A stretch of DNA of 64,000 nt from Planctomycetota bacterium (GTDB lineage: Bacteria > Planctomycetota > Phycisphaerae > Sedimentisphaerales > Anaerohalosphaeraceae). The DNA is taken from assembly GCA_019456225.1 (NCBI GenBank), contig VRUI01000014.1, positions 16,882 through 80,881 of the forward strand, given 5' to 3'. This document shows, piece after piece, positions 8,425 to 17,033 of this stretch; the first letter of the stretch is position 1; each line of letters opens with the position of its first letter. A model generated the notes under the pieces. It was not told where the DNA came from. It searched no databases and worked only from the letters and a program-made list of their open reading frames with translations. The position numbers and the translations under genes are program-made.

Positions 8425-9183
8425 ATGATCGCGAAAAAATTTATTTTTGCAGTTTTGGCATTTCTAGTATGTTTTGCAGGCTGCGGCAAAAAGGCTGACA
8501 ACGCAAAAAAACAGATCTTCATCATGTGCGACAGTTCTTTCATTCTTCCCGCCACCCGGTTATGCAAGGAATTTAAAGAAAAGACCGGCATAGATTCGGT
8601 GATAACTGTTAGCGGCAGTGCCGCCTTTCTTCCCATGGTAAAAGCTCGCAAAGAGGGTGACATACTGATCACTCACGACCCGTTTATTGAGCACGTTTCC
8701 GATACTGGCGCCCTTGCCGCAAACGCCGAGGTAGGTTTTGTTGCCGCGGTCATTGCCGTCCGGAAGGGAAATCCCAGGGGCATTAAGAGCATCGAAGACC
8801 TTACCGCCGAAGGCATTACCGTCGCCCTTACAAATCCCCAATATTCAACTTTCGGCAAGAGGGCGTATCAGCTTCTCGAAAGCAAGTCGATTAAGGAGAC
8901 AGTCTTAAAGAATGTAGGCACCCGTTTCACAAAAGACGATACCGATCTGGCTAATTTTCTAAAACTCGGTGCAGTTGATGCTGTTATTATGTCCGGCGGA
9001 GCTGCGAAAGCTTTTGAAGATTCGCTCGAAATTATCCGGATACCCAACGAAAACCACGGGTCCAGCCGCATCCACGTCATTGGTTTGAATTATTCGGAAA
9101 ACAGCATGGCGATAATGCAGTTTATAGAGTTCGCCAGGGACCATGGCTCGGACATATTTGCAAAGCACGGTTACGCAAAGTAA
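8425..9183 (+). CDS. Molybdate/tungstate-type ABC transporter substrate-binding lipoprotein
   Basis: A 252-residue lipoprotein; the signal ends in a lipobox with Cys at about residue 20 (VCFAGC). The mature part resembles ModA/WtpA-type type II periplasmic binding proteins: an early SSFILPA segment, a SGSAAFLPMV oxyanion-loop-like segment, then VALTNPQYSTFGKRA and DAVIMSGGAA. It would deliver an oxyanion to the permease and ATPase at 10405-12290. Which anion it binds cannot be read from the sequence. The start is ATG 8425, five bases after AGGAGG. The gene is separated from its presumed partners by 1.2 kb of repeats. Confidence 0.75.
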   Translation: MIAKKFIFAVLAFLVCFAGCGKKADNAKKQIFIMCDSSFILPATRLCKEFKEKTGIDSVITVSGSAAFLPMVKARKEGDILITHDPFIEHVSDTGALAANAEVGFVAAVIAVRKGNPRGIKSIEDLTAEGITVALTNPQYSTFGKRAYQLLESKSIKETVLKNVGTRFTKDDTDLANFLKLGAVDAVIMSGGAAKAFEDSLEIIRIPNENHGSSRIHVIGLNYSENSMAIMQFIEFARDHGSDIFAKHGYAK

Positions 9184-9189
9184 CCAACT

Positions 9190-9213
9190 CAAACTGACCG
9201 ATTGGTCAGTTTG
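9190..9213. repeat. CTGACC palindrome, copy 1
   Basis: CAAACTGACC-GATT-GGTCAGTTTG: a 10-bp perfect stem just after the binding-protein stop codon. It may act as a terminator hairpin, although no long T run follows. Confidence 0.7.
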
Positions 9214-9233
9214 ACAATTACGAATTACGAATT

Positions 9234-9270
9234 GAGGATTCGGCCTTACGGCCGAGGCAATTTTAATTAA
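9234..9270 (+). repeat. GGATTCGGCC hairpin repeat, copy 1
   Basis: GAGGATTCGGCCTTACGGCCGAGGCAATTTTAATT split as GGATT, CGGCC-TTA-CGGCCG, then an AT-rich tail. It is the first of nine copies in the window. Confidence 0.7.
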
Positions 9271-9406
9271 AAAAAGGCTCTCATCCAAATAAGTTGGTTA
9301 ATCATATAGATGAATACACCATAAGTTCTTTCACTTAATAAGCTTAGAGTGTTATTTTACCCAATGCCTTCCATGTCTTAATTCATCGCTTTTCCGGGCA
9401 TCCGAA

Positions 9407-9533
9407 AAATGGGTTTGTTTGGTAATTTTGTGTTTTTTACGGTTAAACGTAAATTTTCAATGACAACAAGTTCCAGTAATTTCTCTTACCTATTTTACCA
9501 AATGGGTTCGTTTGGTAATTTTGTGTTTTTTGC
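9407..9533 (+). repeat. 34-bp direct repeat, two copies 93 bp apart
   Basis: The stretch starting AAATGGGTTTGTTTGG at 9407-9440 recurs at 9500-9533 with two mismatches. Both end in a GTGTTTTTT run. A 69-codon ORF across both is not supported as a gene. Confidence 0.75.
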
Positions 9534-9896
9534 ATTCAATTTCATATATATGTACCTAATCTGGGCTGGCCTGAACCAATCATACTCCAACGAAACCAGC
9601 TTAACCGCCATAAAATAATTGTCAAATTTTTGAAACTTCTTAAAATGCACCTCACGGGTATGTGTACCTGTCATGTCTTGATATATATCGAAACCTGTGT
9701 CAATTCGTAATAAAATTAACCGATGCATTGACAATTTCTACCAACTTTATTGGAGTTGAGCCTTAAAAAATGAATACGATGTAAACTCCTAAGTTGTATA
9801 GGGTTAAATTGTTTTTTGGGCTGATTTCGGTCAGTTTGGGTAACCAATAACCAACAAAGGTAACAAGCTCCATACTGCCTTGCCCCTCGCGCCTTT

Positions 9897-10028
9897 GCCT
9901 TGCCCCTCGCGCCTTGGTATTACACTTTGCGCGCTTGCCTTGCCCCTCGCGCCTTGGTATTACACTTTGCGCGCTTGCTTTGTCCCTCGCGCCTTGGCCT
10001 TTGCCTCGCGCTTTACGCCTCACACCTT
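9897..10028 (+). repeat. 40-bp tandem duplication in a GC-rich repeat block
   Basis: Positions 9897-9936 are repeated exactly at 9937-9976, with a diverged third start at 9977. The unit holds CTTGCCCCTCGCGCCTTGG and ATTACACTTTGCGCGC; the shorter CTTGCCCCTCGCGCCTT is also present at 9879. No gene lies in 9184-10404. Confidence 0.85.
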
Positions 10029-10261
10029 CTGTCAAGTCCTGACAACTTTCCTACCTGTCACTTTCGCACTTGTCACTTGTAACCAGAAAGCGCGCTATGT
10101 CGACGAGTGACATTCTGGCTATACATATACTATAGTCATTTTGAGACTTCTGGATTTTACTTAAACCAGTGTTTATAGCTTGTAAGATGGTTACTAAAAG
10201 AAACAAAAAGACCTGAATATTCCCCTGCGGACAAAAGATTTGAAACCGATACTGACAATAC

Positions 10262-10290
10262 TTGTAATTGTATATTAAATAGAGTATATT
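10262..10290 (+). promoter_or_regulatory. Putative sigma70 promoter of the ABC permease/ATPase genes
   Basis: TTGTAA at 10262-10267 and TATATT at 10285-10290 with a 17-base spacer. It would give a leader of about 110 bases before the permease, so these two genes need not depend on read-through from the binding-protein gene. Confidence 0.5.
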
Positions 10291-10404
10291 ATGGGACGGA
10301 AATTCAAAACATGGGGCCTTTTGAATCAGATAGGATTGTAACGGTTATAACGATTGCAGTGGAACCCCTGGAGCACTGTTTTTTAAAAGAAGAAAAGTGG
10401 CATT

Positions 10405-11226
10405 TTGAAGACTCGTTTTCCAACCAGTGATTGGCAAAGTACATTGTTCAAAGCGGCAACGCTTTTGTTCGTCGCTATCTTTGTAGTCTTTATCATCGCC
10501 CTCATTCTAACCGACATTTTCCACATAGACCGCCAGGCGTTCAAAACCGTTCTCACCGCTCCCTTCATCCGCCAGTCACTTTGGATAAGCATCTGGACCA
10601 GCTGCACTGCAACGGCACTGTCGCTTTTGTTTGCCATCCCTGCCGGTTACGCCCTGAGTCGCTATCGTTTTCCCGGCCGCTTGCTGGTCGATACGATAGT
10701 CGATCTTCCGATAGTTTTTCCTCCGTTTGTCGTTGGTCTTACCCTTTTAATTTTCTTCAGGCAGTCAGCCCTCGGCATTTTCATAGAGGACACTCTCGGA
10801 CTCGAGTTTGTTTTTCAGCCCAGGGGCATTGTCCTTTGTCAGTTTGTTGTCGCTGCCGGTTTTGCTATTCGTTTCGCCAAGATCGCCTTTGACGCAGTTG
10901 ACATTCGCGCAGAAAACATAGCTCTTACGCTGGGATGCACCCGCTGGGGCAGTTTCAGATATGTCGCTCTCCCCCAGGCCGCAAACGGCATCATCGCCGG
11001 AGGGATCCTTACCTGGGCGCGTTCGTTCGGTTTGTTCGGTCCGCTGTTTGTATTCGTCGGTTTCATGCGGGGCAGCACAGAAGCTTTGAGTTCGACGATC
11101 TATCTTGAACACGCCGCCGGCAATCTGGAAGTCGCCTTAGCCGCCGCACTGCTGGCCGTCTTTATCGCTCTAATCTCCATCCTGACAATTCGCATCATCA
11201 GCCGAAAGGCGGTGGCCAGCATATGA
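10405..11226 (+). CDS. ModB-type ABC transporter permease
   Basis: A 273-residue inner-membrane protein with about six membrane segments. The cytoplasmic EAA coupling loop is visible as ENIALTLGCTRWGSFRYVAL at about residues 170-190. The LPIVFPPFVVGLTLL segment is typical of molybdate/sulfate (ModB/CysT) permeases. It would form the channel for the binding protein at 8425 and is energised by the ATPase encoded next. The start is TTG 10405, as no ATG fits; the ribosome binding site is weak. Its stop overlaps the next start (ATGA type), indicating translational coupling. Confidence 0.85.
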   Translation: MKTRFPTSDWQSTLFKAATLLFVAIFVVFIIALILTDIFHIDRQAFKTVLTAPFIRQSLWISIWTSCTATALSLLFAIPAGYALSRYRFPGRLLVDTIVDLPIVFPPFVVGLTLLIFFRQSALGIFIEDTLGLEFVFQPRGIVLCQFVVAAGFAIRFAKIAFDAVDIRAENIALTLGCTRWGSFRYVALPQAANGIIAGGILTWARSFGLFGPLFVFVGFMRGSTEALSSTIYLEHAAGNLEVALAAALLAVFIALISILTIRIISRKAVASI

Positions 11227-12290
11227 TACAGTTAAAGGACATCAGTTGCAGAGTCGGCGATTTTAAGCTGCGGAACATTTCGATGACGATTGCGGGCGGA
11301 AGTTATTTTGTACTTCTCGGCCCCGCAGGTTCCGGCAAGAGTATTTTACTGGAGTGCATCTGCGGCATCCGGCCCATCGAAAGCGGCAGAATATTGATTG
11401 ACGGAAAAGACATAACCAAGCTTCCGCCTGGAACCCGAAACATCGGTTACGTGCCCCAGGACTACGCATTATTTAAGCATCTAAGCGTCGCCGACAATAT
11501 CGGTTTCGCTCTAAAAATACAGGGCCAAACCAGAACCCAAAGAACCCGCCAGGTCTCAAGAGTCGCCGAAATGCTCTCGATAGAAAACATCCTCGACAGG
11601 CCCATACACCGACTAAGCGCCGGCCAGCAGCAGCGGATCGCTCTCGCCCGCGCACTGGTAGCAGAGCCAACGGTACTCCTCCTCGACGAGCCTGTCTCAG
11701 CACTCGACGAAGCAAACCGCCAGGAGATTTGCGCCTTGCTTCGGATCATAGCCAAGGATTTCAAGTTCACTGTTCTCCACGTCAGTCACAATCTTGAGGA
11801 GTCATTCACCGTAGCCGAATCCGCGGCAGTTATGCGCGATGGCATGATCGAACAGTCCGGAATTCTCAAGGACCTCCTTCGAAAACCAGGGACAGAATTT
11901 GTCGCTAGGTATATGCGTTGCGAAAACATTTACTCATGCGAGGCCACCGGCGCGATTTTCCCCGGCGGAACTGAGGTCAAGTTCGGAAACAAACTCCTTG
12001 TCCTGCCAGGCAGTCTCAATACTAATGTGAAATTCATGATTCGCCCGGAAAATATTCGTGTGTTTATGAAGTACGCCGGATGGCGCGAAGACGAAAATAC
12101 GATCCCGGTAAAAGTTCTCGGATTCAGGGATTTCGGAAGCCATATAAGGATCGAACTCGACGGACCGGCACACATGGTCGCTCACATGCAATACAGTGAT
12201 TTCCAGGACCTCGGCATCCCAAGCGAAACAAACATGCTCGCCTGGCTGCCAAGAGAAGCAATACATGTACTGGAAGACGAACAACCATAG
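11223..12290 (+). CDS. ABC transporter ATP-binding protein, molybdate/tungstate type
   Basis: A 355-residue ATPase. Walker A is GPAGSGKS (about residues 34-41), followed by the Q-loop VPQDYALF, the signature LSAGQQQRIALARAL, Walker B VLLLDEP and the H-loop VLHVSHN. Residues about 235-355 form a C-terminal TOBE/MOP-like regulatory region of the kind found in ModC, PotA and similar importers. The four-base overlap with the permease gene supports one complex. Specificity is inferred from the partner genes. The gene ends before a 135-bp repeat block. Confidence 0.9.
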   Translation: MIQLKDISCRVGDFKLRNISMTIAGGSYFVLLGPAGSGKSILLECICGIRPIESGRILIDGKDITKLPPGTRNIGYVPQDYALFKHLSVADNIGFALKIQGQTRTQRTRQVSRVAEMLSIENILDRPIHRLSAGQQQRIALARALVAEPTVLLLDEPVSALDEANRQEICALLRIIAKDFKFTVLHVSHNLEESFTVAESAAVMRDGMIEQSGILKDLLRKPGTEFVARYMRCENIYSCEATGAIFPGGTEVKFGNKLLVLPGSLNTNVKFMIRPENIRVFMKYAGWREDENTIPVKVLGFRDFGSHIRIELDGPAHMVAHMQYSDFQDLGIPSETNMLAWLPREAIHVLEDEQP

Positions 12291-12440
12291 AAATTGATTA
12301 TTGATAATTGATTATTAGTAGGGTGGACCGAGGAGATGCTGCTAAAATAAAAATAGTCTCGGCCGCAAGGCCGATTCCTTTAATAATCAATAATCAATTA
12401 TCAATAATAAATCCCATACTGACCGTCAGGTCAGTATGGG
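12291..12440. repeat. Repeat block between convergent genes
   Basis: In order: AATTGATTATTGATAATTG-type short repeats (12291-12320); a GTAGGGTGG fragment (12318-12327); the GGATTCGGCC hairpin in minus orientation (12346-12378, copy 2); TAATAATCAATAATCAATT short repeats (12380-12410); and the CTGACC palindrome CCCATACTGACC-GTCA-GGTCAGTATGGG (12413-12440, copy 2, 12-bp stem). Confidence 0.75.
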
Positions 12441-12953
12441 ACTGTCTGCGCAGTATTCTTTTCTGCCGCAATCCTTGCAGTGTTTTCCCATCCAGATGTT
12501 GTCGAACTGGTCCATCAGTTTGTCGATCATTTCCGGATCGGTTGTCAGTATTCCTGCTTCGAAGTTTCTCCGTCTTTTACTTTTCGCTCCCATCCCCGCC
12601 CCGGTAAGATTTGCACTGCCGGTATAGGCTATCCGTCCATCGACTACTACTGTCTTTAGATGTATCCGCGGGCAAAGTATCCTTTCCATTCCGTTGATCA
12701 GGTTCGGATATCTGTCAAAGTCCGCCCTAAAAGCCGGCCCCGGCTCTTTCGCATGGATCAGCCGGATCTCCACACCCTGCTTGATAAGGTCGGAAAGAAC
12801 CTCCAGAAACGGAACCATTTTCCCATTCTTATCGACATGCAGATCCTTAAGGTCAGACGTACCGATCCACAAAAAACGCTCCGCCCGACGAACTTCGCCC
12901 AGCAGAACCTTTTCATATATTTCATAATCCGTTATGATCTCTGTTTTACCCAT
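12426..12953 (-). CDS. Phospholipase D-like domain protein, single HKD motif
   Basis: A 175-residue soluble protein with one PLD-type catalytic motif: HLKTVVVDGRIAYTGSANLTG at about 118-138 (H-x-K, then G-S-x-N). Enzymes with one such motif usually act as dimers on phosphodiesters (nucleases, phospholipases). A Cys-rich end (CKDCGRKEYC, about 160-169) may bind a metal. No signal peptide is seen. The last residues and the TGA stop lie inside a CTGACC palindromic repeat, so the C-terminus may have been set by repeat insertion. The starting ATG is at 12953; I see no partner gene. Confidence 0.75.
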   Translation of the reverse strand: MGKTEIITDYEIYEKVLLGEVRRAERFLWIGTSDLKDLHVDKNGKMVPFLEVLSDLIKQGVEIRLIHAKEPGPAFRADFDRYPNLINGMERILCPRIHLKTVVVDGRIAYTGSANLTGAGMGAKSKRRRNFEAGILTTDPEMIDKLMDQFDNIWMGKHCKDCGRKEYCADSPILT

Positions 12954-12993
12954 AATCGTTAAAATCCATTTTGTCTTAAGTAAATGCGAGTTT

Positions 12994-13281
12994 TCATTTT
13001 AAGCGGTCATTGTCAGGTTTCCTGGATTCCGGCATCTTCCGATGATTCGGAATGCCGTAATCAATCGTGGAAGATTCATTCATCCGCCATGTCTGCCCGC
13101 AGTATGTGTCGACAATGAAGATCGTATCCTCAGAATTTCCCGCGGAAATTGGAATATATCTTCCCAGGTACCTTTGTCCGCTTTGATGCCCTGAAGCCAA
13201 CAAAACCATCATTCCGACCAGCAAGCCGATTATCAGTGACCGCCAATCCAGATTCCGACTAATATTTAATGAAGTTTTCAC
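12994..13281 (-). CDS. Small membrane-anchored protein, unknown function
   Basis: A 95-residue protein starting at GTG 13281 with GGAGG eight bases upstream. Residues about 15-32 are a single membrane segment (LIIGLLVGMMVLLASG). The outer part contains GRYIPISA and TIFIVDTYCGQTWRM, a beta pattern seen in small bacterial proteins that resemble one propeller blade. It has no assigned function. It sits between nnrD and the PLD-like gene on the same strand, spaced 40-75 bases from each. Confidence 0.65.
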   Translation of the reverse strand: MKTSLNISRNLDWRSLIIGLLVGMMVLLASGHQSGQRYLGRYIPISAGNSEDTIFIVDTYCGQTWRMNESSTIDYGIPNHRKMPESRKPDNDRLK

Positions 13282-13355
13282 TTTTTAATCCTCCAATATC
13301 ACACCTGTATTATGCTTTTCCAACTGGCTAATCTGTCAGTTGCAGCCTTTCGGTA

Positions 13356-14216
13356 TTATACGATTCGCATGAAGGCTTTGGGCAGTTTTTTTAGAATATC
13401 TTTTGCGGTCAAGGAGATTTGTCCATATTTTTCGGCAGCGATGTCTCCGGCCAGCCCGTGGATATAAACCCCCAACTGCGCCGCGTCAAAATCACAAAGC
13501 CCCTGTCCTGCGATACCCGCGATCACACCTGTAAGCACATCCCCAGACCCCGCCGTCGCCATCCCTGCGTTCCCGGTAGTATTGACATAAACCTTTTCCG
13601 AGTCAGCGACGACTGTCTGCGCCCCCTTTAGCACTACCGTGCACCCCGTTTCTTCGGCAAGCATCACAGCCTGGTCATTTCTACCAGCCGGCATATCTTT
13701 ACGGAAAACCGATTTCCATATCCGCCCCATTTCCCCCGGATGCGGTGTCAGGATCACAGACGCTTTTTTTCGTTCGTGCCAGCCGTTTTCCTTCGCCAGA
13801 CAGTTAAGCCCGTCGGCATCGACAACTAATCGAAGCCCTTGAATCTCTATCAGCGAATTAACGATCCGTCTGGCTCCGCGTCCCGTGCCAAGCCCCGGCC
13901 CGGCGGCAATAACGTCGTTATCCTTGCAAAGTTCCATCACGCACCCGACAGCCGTTTCCGACACCTCACCGTTTTCATTGTCGGCAAGTGCGATAGTCGT
14001 ATAGCAGGGATCAAACGAAGCGACGACGTTCAGTATGCTTTTCCCGACGGCGACTCTGACCAAACCGGCTCCGCTGCGAAGTGCCGCCATACCCGAAAGC
14101 GCAGGCGCACCAGACATACCAACCTGCCCGCCGATAACACAAACTTTTCCGAATGTACCTTTATGGGAGTCAGTCTCCCTAACCGGCAATCGAGCAACAT
14201 CACTAACAGTCCGCAT
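13356..14216 (-). CDS. nnrD: ADP-dependent NAD(P)H-hydrate dehydratase
   Basis: A 286-residue ribokinase-fold enzyme that repairs hydrated NAD(P)H by ADP-dependent dehydration. Motifs: VCVIGGQVGMSGAP near the start, AAGPGLG, VVDADGLN, TPHPGEM and the nucleotide-binding NTTGNAGMATAGSGDVLTG. The N-terminal YjeF epimerase domain, often fused in other bacteria, is absent, so the epimerase must be encoded elsewhere. The start is ATG 14216 with GGAGA upstream. Confidence 0.93.
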   Translation of the reverse strand: MRTVSDVARLPVRETDSHKGTFGKVCVIGGQVGMSGAPALSGMAALRSGAGLVRVAVGKSILNVVASFDPCYTTIALADNENGEVSETAVGCVMELCKDNDVIAAGPGLGTGRGARRIVNSLIEIQGLRLVVDADGLNCLAKENGWHERKKASVILTPHPGEMGRIWKSVFRKDMPAGRNDQAVMLAEETGCTVVLKGAQTVVADSEKVYVNTTGNAGMATAGSGDVLTGVIAGIAGQGLCDFDAAQLGVYIHGLAGDIAAEKYGQISLTAKDILKKLPKAFMRIV

Positions 14217-14227
14217 AACAATCTCCT

Positions 14228-14340
14228 ATCCCAGATAAAATCCCCGGCATCTCGCCGGCTTTTCCGTAGTGTGGGCTTCCAGCCCACAAATAAAAATAGT
14301 CCCCGCCGAAGGCGGCTTCCTTTTTCTTTTTAATCTTTTC
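14228..14340. repeat. Composite short-repeat block upstream of nnrD
   Basis: Contains CCGGCATCTCGCCGG (14244-14258), GTAGTGTGGGCTTCCAGCCCAC (palindrome, 14266-14287; split at GGCTTCC), and the GGATTCGGCC/CGCCGAAGGCGG hairpin in minus orientation (14290-14322, copy 3), followed by a pyrimidine-rich tract. Confidence 0.7.
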
Positions 14341-14428
14341 TCTTTTAACTTTTTTCTCTCGTTTTCCTCTGTGGCAAAATAACCACCAAAAACAAAACAG
14401 CCCTAACAAAAGTTGTAAGCAGTATTCC

Positions 14429-14497
14429 ACAAGACAAACACCGCTGTCTTTACTTCATAATTCGATATTCCTTGTTGGGTATTGGCTATTCGTTTTT
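14429..14497 (+). repeat. ~69-bp dispersed repeat, copy 1
   Basis: CAAGACAAACACCGCTGT ... TTTACTTCATAATTCGATATTCC ... TATTCGTTTT (in pieces) matches 43952-44019 with about ten differences. Its end overlaps the larB stop codon. Confidence 0.75.
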
Positions 14498-15259
14498 TAG
14501 CTTCTTATTGATAACGCTCCCAGCATACCCGGCCCCAAACCCATTGTCAATATTAACAACAGTAACCCCCGCCGCACAGCTGTTAAGCATCGCCAGAAGC
14601 GCCGCCAGCCCGTCGAAGCTCGCTCCATACCCCACGCTCGTCGGAACCGCTATCACCGGGCAATCCACCAGCCCGCCGACCACGCTCGCCAGCGCACCTT
14701 CCATCCCCGCGATAACTATTATCACGCTCGCCTTTGCCAGCGTTTCCATGGTCTCCGGATGCCCGAGCAAACGGTGGATCCCGGCAACCCCCGCATCGCA
14801 TACCATCTTCGTTTTTTGGCCCATCGCCCGGCACGTAACCTTCGCCTCCATAGCTACTGGCGCATCCGCCGTCCCAGCCGTCACGATCGCGATATAGTTT
14901 TCGCTGTCTGCCATCGTCTCCTGTACAAGCAGGATCGTTCTGCCCAGTTCGTCATATTCGGTCTTGGGAAATTTTCCCGTCGCCGCTATCGCCTCGAACA
15001 CTTCTTTTTCCGCGCGAGTTCCAAGCACATTATGTCCCTTGTCCGCAAGCCGGGCGAATATCTCAACGATATGCTCAGTAGTTTTACCCTTACAGTAGAT
15101 CACTTCCGGAAACCCGCACCGAATCTGCCGATGATGATCAAGCCGAGCAAAAGAAATATCCTCAAAAGGAAGATGTCGCAAAGTCTCAACAGCCTCATCG
15201 ATAGAAATCTCACCATCCTTAACCCGTCCCAACAATAACTGAATCTGTTCGTTATTCAT
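14486..15259 (-). CDS. larB: Nickel-pincer cofactor biosynthesis protein LarB
   Basis: A 257-residue protein of the LarB family: a PurE/AIRC-like C-terminal domain (about 120-250) with VTAGTADAPVAMEA, VIVIAGMEGALASVVGGL and PTSVGYGASFDG. LarB carboxylates and hydrolyses nicotinic acid adenine dinucleotide in making the nickel-pincer cofactor of lactate racemase. larA, larC and larE are not in the window. The start is ATG 15259 with GAGG eight bases upstream; that GAGG lies in GCCGAGGCTATTTT, which resembles the edge of the GGATTCGGCC repeat family. The last codons overlap a 69-bp dispersed repeat. Confidence 0.93.
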   Translation of the reverse strand: MNNEQIQLLLGRVKDGEISIDEAVETLRHLPFEDISFARLDHHRQIRCGFPEVIYCKGKTTEHIVEIFARLADKGHNVLGTRAEKEVFEAIAATGKFPKTEYDELGRTILLVQETMADSENYIAIVTAGTADAPVAMEAKVTCRAMGQKTKMVCDAGVAGIHRLLGHPETMETLAKASVIIVIAGMEGALASVVGGLVDCPVIAVPTSVGYGASFDGLAALLAMLNSCAAGVTVVNIDNGFGAGYAGSVINKKLKNE

Positions 15260-15283
15260 AAAATAGCCTCGGCTGTAATTTTT

Positions 15284-15346
15284 GTCATCCCGGGCTTGAC
15301 CCGGGAACCAGAATATAAAAGTTTCCGCCGAAGGCGGTTTCCTTAA
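15284..15346. repeat. Two short palindromes between larB and tsaD
   Basis: CATCCCGGGCTTGACCCGGG (15285-15304) followed by the CGCCGAAGGCGG hairpin in minus orientation with its AT-rich flank (15312-15346, copy 4). Confidence 0.7.
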
Positions 15347-15378
15347 TTTTGCTTTTTACAATTTGCTTTTTAATTTAT

Positions 15379-16407
15379 CTACGATCTAGCGGAGGGTTCA
15401 AGCGAAAGATCGGCAAACATTTTTGCTTCGTATTTGTAATATGCCAGTGAGGCGATCATCACCGCGTTGTCGGTACAAAGCGATCTCGGCGCCGTCAGCA
15501 GTTTAAGTCCTTCGCCGTTGCACATATCTTCAAGTGCATTTCTAAAAGTAGTATTCGCTGCCACACCGCCGCCAAGCAGAACAGTTTTCGCATTGATCTT
15601 TTTCGCCGCCCGCTGAGTCTTTTTCACCAGCACTTCAACGACGGCCGCCTGGAAGGATGCCGCGATGTCGGCAACCTCCTGCTCGCTCATGGACGCTGCC
15701 CGGTTTTCACCCTTCATATCCTGTCCCTGACAGTGATACAATACTGCCGTTTTTATCCCGCTGAATGAAAAGTCCAGCGACTCCTTGCCAAGCATAGACC
15801 GCGGAAAATGCACAGCTTTGGGGTTTCCGTTCTTCGCGGCTTTTTCAATGCTTGGTCCGCCGGGGTAGGGCAGTCCAAGTATTTTCGCGACCTTGTCGAA
15901 AGCCTCGCCGGCCGCATCGTCTATGGTTGATCCCATCAGTGTAAGGTCCAGCGCAGACTCGCAGTCGAACAAGCTCGTATGCCCGCCCGAGACGACCATC
16001 GCTACTGCCGGAAGCTCTACATTTTCCTCGGCAAGCATCGCCGCCTGCAGGTGTGCATGAATATGATTGATCGCGATAAGCGGTTTTTCCAACGCAAACG
16101 CCAGGGTCTTAGCAGCCGTCACACCGACGATAAGGGCAACGGTCAGCCCCGGCTGGTTAGCCACCGCGATAGCGTCGATATCTCCAAGAGCAACCCCGGA
16201 TTTCTCGACCGCTTCGCTGATTACCGGGTAGATCGCCTCGATATGCGCACGGCTGGCAACTTCCGGAACAACCCCGCCAAACCGCGCATGAATATCAACC
16301 TGCGAAGCAACAACCGAAGACTTAACCTGTCGCCCATTACAAACAACAGCCGCCGCAGTCTCATCGCAGCTGGACTCAATACCCAATATGTTAATATCTT
16401 CACTCAT
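15379..16407 (-). CDS. tsaD: tRNA N6-adenosine threonylcarbamoyltransferase TsaD
   Basis: A 342-residue ASKHA-fold enzyme that, with TsaB and TsaE, adds threonylcarbamoyl to A37 of ANN-decoding tRNAs. It shows ILGIESSCDETAAAVV at the start, the metal-binding HIHAHLQA, VSGGHTSLF, GEAFDKVAKILGLPYPGG and LLGGGVAANTTFR. I chose ATG 16407 (MSEDINILGIESS) because this matches the normal N-terminus; a longer frame adds a hydrophobic stretch with no ribosome binding site. Confidence 0.96.
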   Translation of the reverse strand: MSEDINILGIESSCDETAAAVVCNGRQVKSSVVASQVDIHARFGGVVPEVASRAHIEAIYPVISEAVEKSGVALGDIDAIAVANQPGLTVALIVGVTAAKTLAFALEKPLIAINHIHAHLQAAMLAEENVELPAVAMVVSGGHTSLFDCESALDLTLMGSTIDDAAGEAFDKVAKILGLPYPGGPSIEKAAKNGNPKAVHFPRSMLGKESLDFSFSGIKTAVLYHCQGQDMKGENRAASMSEQEVADIAASFQAAVVEVLVKKTQRAAKKINAKTVLLGGGVAANTTFRNALEDMCNGEGLKLLTAPRSLCTDNAVMIASLAYYKYEAKMFADLSLEPSARS

Positions 16408-16495
16408 AGATGTTCCACAGATAACAAATAAACAACCCCCAATAATAGCCCAAAACCCCAAAACTGTCAATAACATTACTTATTACAAACAGAAA

Positions 16496-16634
16496 CCCGA
16501 AGCGCGAGCGCAGGGATAATCCCGTAGTGTAGGCTTCCAGCCTACATCACTGTGCTTTACAACTTAAAAACCCTAAAACAGCAGCCCCGCCAGCGCCGGG
16601 CTGCTGAGCAAATTGAAGTCCCGATTTATCGGGA
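16496..16634. repeat. Short-repeat block upstream of tsaD
   Basis: CCCGAAGCGCGAGCG (starts 16496; second copy at 43882), GTAGTGTAGGCTTCC-AGCCTAC (16524-16545), a GC-rich hairpin CAGCAGCCC / GGGCTGCTG (16579-16606) and TCCCGATTTATCGGGA (16619-16634). The 16408-17033 gap has no gene. Confidence 0.7.
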
Positions 16635-16837
16635 TATTCAAAAAAACGCAACAATCAAAATTAACAAAAACATTTCGCATCTTTCACACCTTTCCCTTAG
16701 TGACTTTTGGAAGGTTTTCCCTTGGTGAAACCAAGAAAGCAGGTGTAATAGACACACTGTATCAAAATCATTGAGGGTTTCCCAATAACCCCGTAGCGGA
16801 TTTCAAATGACGAAACCAAGGGATATAATGGGTATTG

Positions 16838-16877
16838 AAAATTCCGCAAAATAAAAAACGTACCAGAAACGTACCAG
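16838..16877 (+). repeat. Direct repeat with tandem ACGTACCA, copy 1
   Basis: AAAATTCCGCAAAATAAAAA then ACGTACCAGAAACGTACCA. It matches 20346-20384 with few changes, and weaker similarity extends about 20 bp upstream in both copies. The pair flanks nifU, nifS and two lipoprotein genes. Confidence 0.75.
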
Positions 16878-17033
16878 TTTCATACCAGTTTTTCGAGGAG
16901 TTACCTATGCGAAATTCGCGGGATATGCTTTCGATTTATTATATATTATTGTTTTAATTCGGATTGTTTTCGGTTAACATAAAGGGTTGAACAGTTACCT
17001 TGATTTTGCGTGAATATTATAAAGGTTTTTAAG

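Noticed and set aside
9763..10035. 90-codon minus-strand ORF in the tandem-repeat block
   Set aside because: Most of it is translated GC-rich repeat; no protein features.
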